Shown: one piece after another, positions 8,009 through 16,403 of the stretch | How positions within the stretch are numbered: position 1 is the stretch's first letter | Layout of the letters: every line of letters begins with the position of its first letter | Notes under the pieces: generated by a model | The model's database searches: none | What the model was told of the DNA's origin: nothing | The model's input: the letters and a program-made list of their open reading frames with translations, nothing else | Translations under genes and position numbers: made by a program | Assembly: GCA_947598155.1 (NCBI GenBank) | Contig: CANQFC010000009.1 | Location: 1-55,114 of the forward strand | DNA length: 55,114 bases | DNA from: an uncultured Clostridia bacterium | GTDB taxonomy: Bacteria > Bacillota > Clostridia > Oscillospirales > Acutalibacteraceae | Reading direction: 5' to 3'

Positions 8009-8037
8009 ATTTTACCAAACCTTTTTCAGTTTGTCAA
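8009..8037 (-). promoter_or_regulatory. Sigma-A promoter of the original tRNA-Ser gene
   Basis: On the minus strand TTGACA (8037-8032), a 17-nt spacer and TAAAAT (8014-8009) end 15 bp before the outermost tRNA 5'-half copy (its first base is 7994). That is normal tRNA promoter spacing. Transcription would enter the truncated copies first and reach the intact tRNA about 360 bp later. Confidence 0.8.
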
Positions 8038-8110
8038 ATATAAATTTGTCGGATATTGAAAGAAATAAAGATATGTGTTATTATTTATGTATTCTTGCCG
8101 CGGAGGACTT

Positions 8111-9007
8111 ATGAAAAAATTTGTACCGCGCTATTACAGCGCTTTTAAATGCAAGGCGGGGGAGTGCCGTCACAGCTGCTGCATCGGCTGGGAAATTGAC
8201 ATTGACCCCTCTGCAATCAAAAAATACAACGCATTAAATACGGATTTCGGGCAAAAGCTGCGAGATAATATTGATTGCAAAAACGGTTGCATATGTTTTA
8301 AACTCGGTAATGATGAGAGATGTCCGTTTTTGAACGAGCGTAATCTTTGCGAGATTATTTTGAATTTGGGAGAAGAAAATCTTTGCAATATTTGCGCCGA
8401 TCACCCGCGCTTTCGGCATTTTTACTCTGACCGTACAGAAACAGGGCTTGGAATTTGCTGTGAGGAATCTTGCAGAATCATTCTGTCTGACTGCAACCGC
8501 TTTTCTCTGATTTCCGACAGCGATGATATTGAAAATCTTACTCCGACGGAGGTTTCATTTCTTAACGAGCGCAATTCTGTTTTAAAAACTGCCGAAGATT
8601 TTGACAGCGTTTTTGACGCTATCAATAAAATAAATGAAAAATACAATTTAGATTCGATTGAATTAAATCCGCAAAAAGCGGCCGATTTCTTTTCATCGCT
8701 TGAAACGCTTGACATCGCTTGGCAGGATAAGCTCTCCGCCCTTAAATCAGATAAAACGGAAACCGCGTCAAAAGGGGCGCATAAAGCCTTTATTAACCTT
8801 TATAAATATTTTCTGTTCAGGCATTTAACCGATAATGATTTTTACGGCGCGCTGAAATTTGCCGAGATAAGCGTAAAGCTAATTTGGAAAATCTGTGAAA
8901 AAACGGGTTTTTCATTTGAAAACATATGTGAAATTGCGAGAATGTATTCATCTGAAATAGAGTATTCCGACATAAACGTCGATAAGGTTATTGAATTTGC
9001 GAGGTAA
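8111..9007 (+). CDS. FliB-like flagellin lysine-N-methylase family protein
   Basis: This 298-residue Cys-rich protein opens with MKKFVPRYYSAFKCKAGECR then HSCCIGW, followed by CPFLNERNLCEII, ENLCNICADHPR and GLGICCEESCR. This is the pattern of the FliB/YkgJ-like family annotated as flagellin lysine-N-methylase. The Cys motifs probably bind a metal or Fe-S cluster. I take the ATG at 8111, behind GGAGGA, rather than the upstream in-frame start at 8075. No flagellar genes lie in this window, so the true substrate is uncertain. It is followed after 2 nt by the MATE gene. Confidence 0.75.
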   Translation: MKKFVPRYYSAFKCKAGECRHSCCIGWEIDIDPSAIKKYNALNTDFGQKLRDNIDCKNGCICFKLGNDERCPFLNERNLCEIILNLGEENLCNICADHPRFRHFYSDRTETGLGICCEESCRIILSDCNRFSLISDSDDIENLTPTEVSFLNERNSVLKTAEDFDSVFDAINKINEKYNLDSIELNPQKAADFFSSLETLDIAWQDKLSALKSDKTETASKGAHKAFINLYKYFLFRHLTDNDFYGALKFAEISVKLIWKICEKTGFSFENICEIARMYSSEIEYSDINVDKVIEFAR

Positions 9008-9009
9008 AA

Positions 9010-10392
9010 ATGATAAAACAGTTTATAGGTACAAAAGAATTTTATAAGAGAATAATTGCGCTGACGCTCCCTATAATGATTCAGAATCTAATCACAAATT
9101 TCGTCAATATGCTTGACAACGTGATGATAGGCAAGGTCGGTACAACCGAAATGGTTGGCGTTGCAATATCAAATCAGCTCATTTTTGTGTTTAATTTGTG
9201 TCTTTTCGGCGCAATAAACGGAGCGGGAATATTCGGCGCGCAATTTTACGGAAACAAAGACCATCAGGGAGTGCGCCATACATTCAGGTTTAAGCTGATA
9301 ATTTCCGCTTTGCTTACCGCTGTCGGCTGTGCGATATTCTTTTTTGGCGGTAAAATGCTTATCGGCGCATATCTCGGCGGTGAAGGCGATTTAAAGGACG
9401 CCGAGGCATCCCTCGGATTCGGTTACAGCTATCTTTTAATTATGATGATAGGATTCCTGCCTTACGCATTGACACAGTGCTTTTCAAGCACACTGCGTGA
9501 AATTGAAAAACCGATGCTACCAATGGTTGCGGGTATAATGGCGGTTGCGGTCAATCTTATTCTAAATTACATACTGATTTTCGGAAATTTCGGAGCGCCG
9601 AAAATGGGCGTTAACGGAGCGGCCGTTGCAACAGTTGTTTCAAGATTTTCCGAGCTGTTAACGGTCGCCGTATGGACTTTAGTCTATCGAAAAAAAATTC
9701 CGTTTATTATCGGCGCATTTAAGAGCCTTTATGTTCCTAAGCCGCTTATTAAGCAAATAATATTAAAGGGTATGCCTTTAATGCTCAATGAAACTATGTG
9801 GTCCGCCGGAATGGCAATGCTTAATCAGTGCTATTCCGTAAGGGGGCTTGACGTCGTTGCGGCTAATAATATTATGCAGACGTTTTGGAACGTTTTTTCT
9901 GTGGGATTTTTGTCGCTGGGTGTGGCCATCGGAATAATAATAGGTCAGATGCTCGGTGCGGGAGAAACTCAAAACGCAAAAGACAGCGCCAAAAAGCTTA
10001 TAGCGTTTTCGGTTGCCGTAAGCATTGTTATGGCGTTTGCGTTTGCTTTCTGTGCAAAATTTATACCTATGGTTTACAATACAACTCAATCTGTGCGCAG
10101 TCTTGCGACTTTATTGATGCTGATTATGTCTGCGGCAATGCCTTTGGAGGCGTTTGCAAATGCGTGCTATTTTATAATACGCTCAGGCGGCAAGGTCGTT
10201 GTAACGTTTTTGTTTGACAGCGTGTTTATCTGGTGTATAAGCGTGCCTGCCGCGTTTATTCTGAGCAGATACACGGATGTAAATATACTCGTTCTGTTAG
10301 CTGCTATACAGGGTTTGAACGCCATAAAGTGCCTCATCGGCTTTGTTTTTGTGAAAAAAGGCAGTTGGATAAGAAAATTGGTTTCAAATTAA
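9010..10392 (+). CDS. MATE-family efflux transporter
   Basis: This 460-residue integral membrane protein has about 12 hydrophobic segments in two homologous halves. The N-terminal LTLPIMIQNLITNFVNMLDN segment with MIGKVGT is characteristic of the MATE (NorM/DinF-like) superfamily, which exports drugs or metabolites using Na+ or H+ gradients. The start ATG follows GAGG and lies 2 nt after the previous gene, so the pair forms an operon ending at the 10405-10435 terminator. Substrate cannot be inferred. Confidence 0.92.
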   Translation: MIKQFIGTKEFYKRIIALTLPIMIQNLITNFVNMLDNVMIGKVGTTEMVGVAISNQLIFVFNLCLFGAINGAGIFGAQFYGNKDHQGVRHTFRFKLIISALLTAVGCAIFFFGGKMLIGAYLGGEGDLKDAEASLGFGYSYLLIMMIGFLPYALTQCFSSTLREIEKPMLPMVAGIMAVAVNLILNYILIFGNFGAPKMGVNGAAVATVVSRFSELLTVAVWTLVYRKKIPFIIGAFKSLYVPKPLIKQIILKGMPLMLNETMWSAGMAMLNQCYSVRGLDVVAANNIMQTFWNVFSVGFLSLGVAIGIIIGQMLGAGETQNAKDSAKKLIAFSVAVSIVMAFAFAFCAKFIPMVYNTTQSVRSLATLLMLIMSAAMPLEAFANACYFIIRSGGKVVVTFLFDSVFIWCISVPAAFILSRYTDVNILVLLAAIQGLNAIKCLIGFVFVKKGSWIRKLVSN

Positions 10393-10404
10393 AATTAAAA
10401 TAAA

Positions 10405-10435
10405 AAAGGGTACGCATTGCAGCGTACCCCTTTAA
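10405..10435 (+). terminator. Bidirectional intrinsic terminator after the MATE gene
   Basis: GGGTACGC (10408-10415) pairs with GCGTACCC (10422-10429). It is preceded by an A-run and followed by TTTAAAATTTT, so it can serve both the plus-strand MATE operon and the minus-strand PAP2 remnant. Confidence 0.85.
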
Positions 10436-10464
10436 AATTTTAGGCAATAATTCGCTCTGAAAAA

Positions 10465-10767
10465 TCATTGCGCCCCGTTCGCCTGTAATTTTGCCTGTCG
10501 GTTATTTGCCATGCTTTCAATTTTTGAGAAACAGGGTCGGTAAACGCAGAATGTCAATTTCAAAAGTTGCATAAAGAAACGGGAAAAGCCTATGTTCAGA
10601 AATAAGAACCTGCCTCCCTTTTTGTCAACGCCCCAAAATAAGATACACGCAAGCATCCAAATAAAAATGCCGTATGAGAGATCGCTTATCTGGACGAAAA
10701 ATTCATTTAAAACTCCGCCCATAGCCTCCCTTAAATTCTGAAGCGCTAAAATATATTGAATATCCAA
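10465..10767 (-). pseudogene. N-terminal remnant of a PAP2-family phosphatase
   Basis: The first ~78 residues (MDIQYILALQNLREAMGG, membrane segment IFIWMLACILFWGVDKKGG, then LLKLTFCVYRP) look like the start of clostridial PAP2 membrane phosphatases. After CVYRP the family match ends and an unrelated 22-residue tail runs to a stop. The catalytic PSGH and downstream His motifs are absent, so it should be inactive. It probably starts at TTG (10767) behind GAAAGG. It could instead be a small membrane protein, but truncation is the simpler reading. Confidence 0.6.
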
Positions 10768-10926
10768 TACCTTTCAACCGCCTTTCCTGACATAAATTGT
10801 CAATCATTGTAATGATTTAATATTGTACCACAACTTAAATATTTTGGCATTTTTCATTGAAAAATAAATTTATTCTCGGTGAGGGTGTTGAGGTGATGAT
10901 AGTTTATGCTTGCTTTGTAAATACTA

Positions 10927-10956
10927 TTGACAAAGCGCTTTGTTTTTTAGTAAAAT
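10927..10956 (+). promoter_or_regulatory. Promoter and palindromic operator of the toxin-antitoxin operon
   Basis: TTGACA (10927-10932), an 18-nt spacer and TAAAAT (10951-10956) precede the antitoxin gene. The perfect palindrome CAAAGCGCTTTG (10931-10942) overlaps the -35 element and spacer, a natural autorepression site. The gap 10768-10926 otherwise shows only AT-rich sequence. Confidence 0.7.
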
Positions 10957-10990
10957 AAAGGTGAAAATAAATATAGAAAGGAAATTGTAT

Positions 10991-11212
10991 ATGAGCGATA
11001 AAGAAAGAGCAATGCAATTACTTGATAGTGTCCCCGATTACAAAATGGGATATGTTATTGCATATTTACAAGGAATTACTGCTGATGATGAAGATGACGA
11101 GACTTTCTGTGAAGGTTTAGTCGCTGAATACGAGGCGGATAACGAAAAAGGCAATTTCATTTCTATTGATGAAATGGCTAAAATCAGTGGAGTAAGTTTG
11201 TATGAAGTATGA
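10991..11212 (+). CDS. Antitoxin of a RelBE/ParDE-like pair
   Basis: This 73-residue acidic protein (MSDKERAMQLLDSVPDYKMG..., GITADDEDDETFC) has a C-terminal ISIDEMAKISGVSL segment. It precedes and overlaps by 11 nt a RelE/ParE toxin, so its role as antitoxin follows mainly from position, size and coupling. The ATG at 10991 behind AGAAAGGAAA is preferred over an upstream in-frame start at 10940. It may repress its own promoter through the palindrome at 10931-10942. Confidence 0.75.
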   Translation: MSDKERAMQLLDSVPDYKMGYVIAYLQGITADDEDDETFCEGLVAEYEADNEKGNFISIDEMAKISGVSLYEV

Positions 11213-11453
11213 TATATTGATTGACAAACCTGCTCAAAAGTTTATTCTTAGACAACCGCCTGAACAGCAAAAAAGATTACTACTCGCTATAAGCAAGTTG
11301 CCATTTGAAGGCGATTTTAAGAAAATGAAAGGCTATACGAATTACTATCGTTTGCGTGTAGGCGAATATCGTGTTATTTATACGAAAGAAGACCAAATTC
11401 TTGTGGTTAGGGTCATAAATGTTGGTAATCGTGGCGATGTCTATAAAAAATAA
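11202..11453 (+). CDS. RelE/ParE-family toxin
   Basis: This 83-residue basic protein has the RelE/ParE fold signature: YDILIDKPAQKFILRQP, the helical PPEQQKRLLLAISKL region, KKMKGYTNYYRLRVGEYRVIYT and a final VRVINVGNRGDVYKK. RelE-type toxins cleave mRNA on the ribosome, while ParE types poison gyrase; the LRVGEYRVIY core fits RelE-like members better. It overlaps the antitoxin and is followed by a terminator. The pair is small and portable and sits between a decayed PAP2 gene and a tRNA. Confidence 0.88.
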   Translation: MKYDILIDKPAQKFILRQPPEQQKRLLLAISKLPFEGDFKKMKGYTNYYRLRVGEYRVIYTKEDQILVVRVINVGNRGDVYKK

Positions 11454-11456
11454 GCA

Positions 11457-11486
11457 AAAGCGGTGAAAAAATCTTCACCGCTTTTT
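11457..11486 (+). terminator. Intrinsic terminator of the toxin-antitoxin operon
   Basis: AGCGGTGAA (11459-11467) pairs with TTCACCGCT (11474-11482), followed by TTTTT. Confidence 0.85.
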
Positions 11487-11563
11487 CGTTTGTATTAAGC
11501 ATATACACCCCCGGTTTTACCGAGAAAAAGAAAACCTCCAAGCATAATTTTAGGCAAAGTTAA

Positions 11564-11584
11564 AGGGCGTTAAAAACGCCCTTA
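11564..11584 (-). terminator. Likely terminator of tRNA-Leu
   Basis: AGGGCGTT and AACGCCCT form a hairpin just beyond the tRNA 3' end on the minus strand, followed by TTTAACTTT, a weak T-tract. Confidence 0.6.
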
Positions 11585-11586
11585 TT

Positions 11587-11673
11587 TGGTGCTGGTGACC
11601 GGACTTGAACCGGTACGGTATTGCTACCGAGGGATTTTAAGTCCCTTGCGTCTGCCTATTTCGCCACACCAGC
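11587..11673 (-). tRNA. tRNA-Leu (anticodon UAA)
   Basis: This is a complete class II tRNA: acceptor GCTGGTG pairs with CACCAGC, the anticodon loop is CTTAAAA between GGGA and TCCC, there is a long variable arm (CGGTAGCAATACCG), the T-arm contains GGTTCAAGTCC and CCA is encoded. It reads UUA/UUG. Confidence 0.95.
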
Positions 11674-11810
11674 GAATTTTAATTGTAACGTAACTTAACC
11701 CCGCGCGGTGAGGTTTTGGCGGGGGAGGTGACGCCCTATCCGCCGTTTTGGAAAGCCTATTTATTATAACTTAATTCTGTAAAAAAGTCAATAGAACGCA
11801 CAGTATATTT

Positions 11811-13145
11811 TTACATCGGACCTTTTCTGTAAGCGTAGCGGATAAGCTTTGCTGTTTTCCAGCGTTTAAATTTAGTTTCTGTTTCACCGAATTCCATAAT
11901 CTTTTTTGCTCCGTCCTCCCAAGGCGGTACAAACGGGCAGTTTGGATTATGATTTTTAATAAACGCGCAGGTGGAATTGAACATTTCCTTTTCAATTTCA
12001 AAGTCACGCTCTTGGAACGGACGCCAGTTTGTGTGAAGAGTGCCGAAAACATACAGCATATCGCTGCAATGCCAGTTTCGGTTATTGTCGCCGGGTAAGT
12101 CGCGGTCAAACATATAGATATAGCACTTGTTTTTGTTGTGCTTTTTAACTCTGTTTGCCCAGAGAGTATCGGCAAAGCGCAAAACAAGCGGTATCATATC
12201 ACAGCTTGTCATACCTATAAGGTATGAAATATCCGGAATTTTATCAAGACCGAAATTTTCTTTTTTAAGATATTTGCCGTCAAATACGGGAAAAGCATAG
12301 CGCATAGCCCCGCGTGTGCCGTCAAAAATCGGCCACCAGGCATAAAAAAGCTTTTTTGGGTCTGCGGTTCGCAGTTCTTCTATTGAATTTACACCGGCGT
12401 TTTTAACTACTTTGTCCCAAAAATTTCTCGTTTGCTCAGGAGTATATGGCCGTGAGAAAAGGCGCATCAGAGCGGTTGCGCTCATCATAAAAGCGCCTTT
12501 AAAATAATTCTTGCATTGGTCGCTTGAAAGGTGAATGTCAACGCTCATAGAACCTGCGCTTTGCCCCATAACCGTAATATTTTCGGGGTCTCCGCCATAG
12601 TCCTCAACATTTTCTTTTATCCATTTTAAAGCTATGTATTGGTCGTAAAGACCGTAGTTCCCGCAAAGGCCGTTTTCATCAGTAAGGTCGGGGTGCGAGC
12701 AAAATCCCCACGGCCCTAAGCGGTAGTTAATTGTAATATAAACAATGCCGTTTTCGGCAAATTTTGTGCCGTCAATATGCGCCTCGTTTCCGCTTCCGCC
12801 CGTAAATGTTCCGCCGTGAATGTAAATTGCGACAGGTAACTTTTCGGCATTTTTCGGGGTATAAATATTTAAGTATTGGCAGTCCTCGCTGTATGTAAAT
12901 TCAAGTCCTTTTCTAAATTCACGGTGATAAAAAGCATTGCACTGCTCGTCGGGTTCAAAGCTTCTGCGCTGATAGGAGCAGTCGCCCCACTTTGTCGCGT
13001 CGTAAACTCCGTCCCAAGAGGTTATTTGAACAGGGTATTCCCATCTTTTTGCGTCAGCGTATTTTATCCCTTTAAAAAGTATAAATTTTCCTTCGTCAAT
13101 TCCGCTTATTTTCCCGCATTTTGTTGTGATTTCAACAGTTTGCAT
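11811..13145 (-). CDS. Carboxylesterase/lipase family protein (type B, alpha/beta hydrolase)
   Basis: This 444-residue protein has the type B carboxylesterase features: AIYIHGGTFTGGSG (oxyanion-hole HGG, about residues 108-120), ENITVMGQSAGSMSVD with the nucleophile Ser of GQSAG (about 195), and GYARRWEYP-like N-terminal FKGIKYADAKRW. It should hydrolyse carboxylic esters, substrate unknown. There is no signal peptide, so it is probably cytoplasmic. I chose ATG 13145; an in-frame TTG start lies 15 nt upstream. It is shorter than many family members (about 500). It is transcribed alone and may help de-esterify imported compounds. Confidence 0.85.
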   Translation of the reverse strand: MQTVEITTKCGKISGIDEGKFILFKGIKYADAKRWEYPVQITSWDGVYDATKWGDCSYQRRSFEPDEQCNAFYHREFRKGLEFTYSEDCQYLNIYTPKNAEKLPVAIYIHGGTFTGGSGNEAHIDGTKFAENGIVYITINYRLGPWGFCSHPDLTDENGLCGNYGLYDQYIALKWIKENVEDYGGDPENITVMGQSAGSMSVDIHLSSDQCKNYFKGAFMMSATALMRLFSRPYTPEQTRNFWDKVVKNAGVNSIEELRTADPKKLFYAWWPIFDGTRGAMRYAFPVFDGKYLKKENFGLDKIPDISYLIGMTSCDMIPLVLRFADTLWANRVKKHNKNKCYIYMFDRDLPGDNNRNWHCSDMLYVFGTLHTNWRPFQERDFEIEKEMFNSTCAFIKNHNPNCPFVPPWEDGAKKIMEFGETETKFKRWKTAKLIRYAYRKGPM

Positions 13146-13227
13146 ATTTACACCCCGCAAATATTTTTACTGTTTAAATTATATATTTTTTTGTTTGCAG
13201 TGTCAACAAAAAGAGAGGGGAAGGAGC

Positions 13228-13791
13228 TTAAAACTTTTTTATAGTGAAAACGGCGCTCTCTAAAAGCTTAGAATCAAGGTTTTCGTGAGTGACAATAATA
13301 AAATCTCTTTTCCTGCTCTCTTCTTTAATGATTTCAACGGCGTGTTGTTTTAATTCTTTGTCAAGCCCCTTAAAAGGCTCGTCTAAAATTACAAGCTCGG
13401 AAGGGTAAGCAAGCGCGCGGGCAAGCGCGGCGCGCCGTTTCATTCCGCCGGAAAGCGAATTGGGCGGCGAGTCCGATTCTTCCTGAAGCCCCAGAGCGGA
13501 CAAATATTTTTCCGCGGTATTTACATCGCTGACCGCCGCAACGTTTTTAAGAACAGAAATGAACGGAATGAGCCTGTCCTCCTGAAACATAAAGGATATT
13601 TTCTGAGCGGGCACGCTTATTTTACCGCTGTAATTCTCAAGACCGGCAATCATTTTCATAAGAGTCGTTTTTCCGATTCCGGAAGCGCCGCGTACAACTA
13701 ATATTCCGTCAAAATTCAGCATACAGGAAAAATTTTCAAATACCGTTTTATCACCGTACTTTTTCGTAAGGTTATTTACCGCTATGTTCAA
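13228..13791 (-). CDS. ABC transporter ATP-binding protein (NitT/TauT type)
   Basis: This 187-residue ATPase has Walker A GASGIGKTT (about 35-43), Q-loop MFQEDRL, signature LSGGMKRR, Walker B LVILDEP and the H-loop IVTHE. It is at the short end for the family and lacks a C-terminal extension. It overlaps the permease gene by 20 nt and powers that importer. Substrate class is judged from its partners and resembles importers of sulfonates, nitrate or pyrimidine precursors. Confidence 0.9.
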   Translation of the reverse strand: MNIAVNNLTKKYGDKTVFENFSCMLNFDGILVVRGASGIGKTTLMKMIAGLENYSGKISVPAQKISFMFQEDRLIPFISVLKNVAAVSDVNTAEKYLSALGLQEESDSPPNSLSGGMKRRAALARALAYPSELVILDEPFKGLDKELKQHAVEIIKEESRKRDFIIVTHENLDSKLLESAVFTIKKF

Positions 13792-14572
13792 TGAAATATC
13801 CCCCTTTTTTTACGGCTTTTTTGAATATCAGTTCAAAAAGCGAAACAAAAAGTTTTTCAAGAACAAGACTTATCACTATAATAATACCTGTCCACGCAAA
13901 AAGCTCTGCCGTTTCCATATAAACCTGAGAATTTTTTAGCGCGTATCCGACAGTACCCCGCGACATACAAATTACTTCGGCGGCAACGCCTGCTTTCCAG
14001 CCGAGCCCTATCGCCGTTTCACAGGCCGAGGCAAACGACGGCACTGCGGAAGGCAAATAAATGTATTTTAGTTTTTTTCCGAAACCGAATTTGTAAGCGT
14101 CTGCCATTTCCAAAAGCTCACTGTCGGCAGAATTTATACCTGTTAAAATCCCCGCCGCCGCAATCGGCATCACCATTAAAAAGGTTATGAAAACGGGTAC
14201 GCCGTCACGCTCAATCCAAATAAGCGCAAGTATAATGAACGATACGACGGGCGTGGTTTTTACGGCGGTCAAAAACGGTTTAAAAATGCTTTTTAAAATT
14301 TCCGAAAACGAAATAAGAGAGCCGAGTATTCCGCCTGATGCTATGCCGAGCATATAACCGACGGTTATCCGAAAAAACGAGCGCAGGCATACGCTGTAAA
14401 ATTCCTTTTGGGTCAACATTTCCCTGAGGGTAACGGCAACGCTTAACGGCGACGGAAATAAAAGCTCAATACCTATCTTCTTGCTTAAAATTAACCAAAG
14501 CCCAAGCCAAAAGGCAAGGGCTAAAGATGCGTTTAATATTTTTTTCGGTACTTTTTTTAATTTAACCTGCAT
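13772..14572 (-). CDS. ABC transporter permease (NitT/TauT type)
   Basis: This 266-residue membrane protein has about six hydrophobic segments and the permease EAA-like loop (EMADAYKFGFGKKLKYIYLP, about residues 155-175) that contacts the ATPase. SsuC/TauC-like permeases have this size and layout. It overlaps its neighbours on both sides (11 nt with the binding protein, 20 nt with the ATPase), so the three are translated as one unit. Confidence 0.9.
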   Translation of the reverse strand: MQVKLKKVPKKILNASLALAFWLGLWLILSKKIGIELLFPSPLSVAVTLREMLTQKEFYSVCLRSFFRITVGYMLGIASGGILGSLISFSEILKSIFKPFLTAVKTTPVVSFIILALIWIERDGVPVFITFLMVMPIAAAGILTGINSADSELLEMADAYKFGFGKKLKYIYLPSAVPSFASACETAIGLGWKAGVAAEVICMSRGTVGYALKNSQVYMETAELFAWTGIIIVISLVLEKLFVSLFELIFKKAVKKGGYFIEHSGK

Positions 14573-15569
14573 AATAGAAGTCGTCTGCGGGCATTTTGCC
14601 GCCTATTGATTTCGGGTCTGCGTCAAAGAAAATCTGAAGATTCGCGGAAACCGATTTTTTCATTTCTTCGCCTGTAATAAATACGATGTTGCAATTCGGA
14701 ATAGCTTTTTTAGCCATAGCCGCTTTCGGAATGATTGAATATTCCTCGCAAAGCGCGGCGGTTTCATCTACGGAATTTACCGCAAAATTGATTGACTCCT
14801 TATATTCTTCAAGGAATTTTTTAACCGCTTCGGGGTTTTTCTCGCAAAAATCCTTTGTTGCGATTACACACCCCTGAATAAGGGTGAGGTTTGTTAATGA
14901 TTCAAATTCTTTTGTAAGGTCAATAGCTATTCTTACGTCTTTGTTTTGCATTAGAGTTGCGGTAACCTTCGGTTCGGGGAGCATCGCAATTTTTACTTTG
15001 CCGGACGCTACTTTTGCGGCAAGCTCATCGTGAGACGCCTCATATTGAACCTCTACCTTGTTTGTAAGACCGTTCTTTTCAAGAAGATAATTGAGAATAT
15101 ATTCGGGAGTAGAGCCTTGGCCGGTTGCGTAAACTGTTTTGCCCGCAAGGTCTGAAATGGATTTTATATCATTGCCGTTTTCAAGAATGTAAAGCACGCC
15201 CGCTGTGTTGACCGCAAGAATCTTAATTCCGCCGTTTGTCTTGTTGTAGAGAGCGGAAGCAAGATTTACGGGGACTGACGCTATTTGGAAATTTCCGCTT
15301 ACAACGCCGGGAACCACTTCGGTTGCGGGGTCGGAGCAGAGAGAAAAATTATAATTGTTAGCCGCCTGACCCTTTTTTTGATTATCCATAAGCTTAACTA
15401 AGCCGATACCTGTCGGGCCTGATAATGTTGCGATGTTGATGTCGACCGCTTTGTATTGTTCGGGGGTGGGCGATGACGCAGACGTTTCGTCTCCTTTAAT
15501 CTGTTTACCGCACGAAACGAGCGCGAGCATCATTACCAATGCCAAAAAAATTGAAAGTGTTTTTTTCAT
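14562..15569 (-). CDS. ABC transporter substrate-binding lipoprotein (NMT1/SsuA-like)
   Basis: This 335-residue protein has an N-terminal lipoprotein signal: MKKTLSIFLALVMMLALVSC, with the lipid-anchored Cys at residue 20. The mature part has a periplasmic-binding fold of the NMT1/SsuA type, with NIATLSGPTGIGLVKLMD near the N terminus and ISDLAGKTVYATGQGSTPEY in the first lobe. Such proteins capture small anionic or pyrimidine-like ligands; the ligand here is unknown. A Ser/Thr-rich linker (residues 28-36) follows the anchor. It lies 14 nt downstream of the Crp-like regulator gene. Confidence 0.88.
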   Translation of the reverse strand: MKKTLSIFLALVMMLALVSCGKQIKGDETSASSPTPEQYKAVDINIATLSGPTGIGLVKLMDNQKKGQAANNYNFSLCSDPATEVVPGVVSGNFQIASVPVNLASALYNKTNGGIKILAVNTAGVLYILENGNDIKSISDLAGKTVYATGQGSTPEYILNYLLEKNGLTNKVEVQYEASHDELAAKVASGKVKIAMLPEPKVTATLMQNKDVRIAIDLTKEFESLTNLTLIQGCVIATKDFCEKNPEAVKKFLEEYKESINFAVNSVDETAALCEEYSIIPKAAMAKKAIPNCNIVFITGEEMKKSVSANLQIFFDADPKSIGGKMPADDFYYAG

Positions 15570-15583
15570 TTTGATTACCTCTT

Positions 15584-16225
15584 TTATAGTATAAAAATTT
15601 TTTTGTTTTCACGGCGGATTTTACCGCTCTGTTCAAGGGAGTCAAGAACTCGGTAAAGACTTGCCCGGCTAATATCGAGAATCTGCGACAGCTCTTTCAT
15701 TGAAACTTGTATTTCACATTGACTGCCCTGATTTTCCGAGCTCTTTTTTAGATAGCGCATAAGCTTTTCCTCAGCGGACTGCGCCGTATATCCCTCAATT
15801 TTATCATTCAGAAACGTAACTCTGTGCGAAAGATATTTAATATAGGCCAAAGCCGCCGCCGAGTCGTTCTTCAAAATAATATCCATTCCGTCTTTTGAAA
15901 GCACGGCGGCCTTTAAAGGGGAAAGGGCTGTTACAGTATTTTGGAAAACCGAAATATCGTTATAAAGAAAAGCCGCTCCGTAAACGGAATACTTTTCAAG
16001 GCGGCTTATTACGGTGACGCCTTTCCTCACAATTGCGGTGCCTTCAAGAATAACGCAGATGCACGGTTTAAAATTTTCTTTTGAAAAAACCGTTTCGCCT
16101 TTTTGAAAAACTTTAATTTCGGCGTATTTTTCGAGCACTTCCCTTAATAATTCTTCACCGCACGGCGCGAAAATATCAGTCTTTTTGAAATATTCGGCTA
16201 TATCGGGATTTATCTGTTTACTCAT
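15584..16225 (-). CDS. Crp/Fnr-family transcription regulator
   Basis: This 213-residue protein has a cNMP-binding beta-barrel (about 20-125; VFQKGETVFSKENFKPCICV) and a C-terminal winged helix (about 150-213) with the recognition region MKELSQILDISRASLYRVLD. There is no Fnr-type N-terminal Cys cluster, so it is not an obvious oxygen sensor. It is first in the operon with the ABC importer and probably controls it in response to the imported ligand or a related signal. ATG 16225 is preferred to an upstream TTG at 16237. The nearby spacer 16240-16340 is AT-rich and could hold its operator. Confidence 0.85.
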   Translation of the reverse strand: MSKQINPDIAEYFKKTDIFAPCGEELLREVLEKYAEIKVFQKGETVFSKENFKPCICVILEGTAIVRKGVTVISRLEKYSVYGAAFLYNDISVFQNTVTALSPLKAAVLSKDGMDIILKNDSAAALAYIKYLSHRVTFLNDKIEGYTAQSAEEKLMRYLKKSSENQGSQCEIQVSMKELSQILDISRASLYRVLDSLEQSGKIRRENKKIFIL

Positions 16226-16343
16226 AAAACCGCCCAAAAGTGTCTTAAATAATACATATTTGCTATGCAGAATAGTATCACATTTTTAAACGGATGTCAA
16301 TAGAAATAAAATATATATTTTACTGCGATTATTAAAAAAGCCG

Positions 16344-16372
16344 TTGTAAAAAGCGATGAAATATGTTAATAT
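16344..16372 (+). promoter_or_regulatory. Likely promoter of the GH2-GNAT-GH95 genes
   Basis: TTGTAA (16344-16349), a 17-nt spacer and TAATAT (16367-16372) precede the GH2 start by about 30 nt. It is divergent from the Crp-like regulator, which could act here. Confidence 0.6.
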
Positions 16373-16403
16373 TGAGTTAAATTATTGAATGGAGGTATTT
16401 TTT

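Noticed and set aside
10768-10926. Possible small RNA upstream of the toxin-antitoxin operon
   Set aside because: AT-rich with no hairpin-plus-T-run or clear promoter pair.
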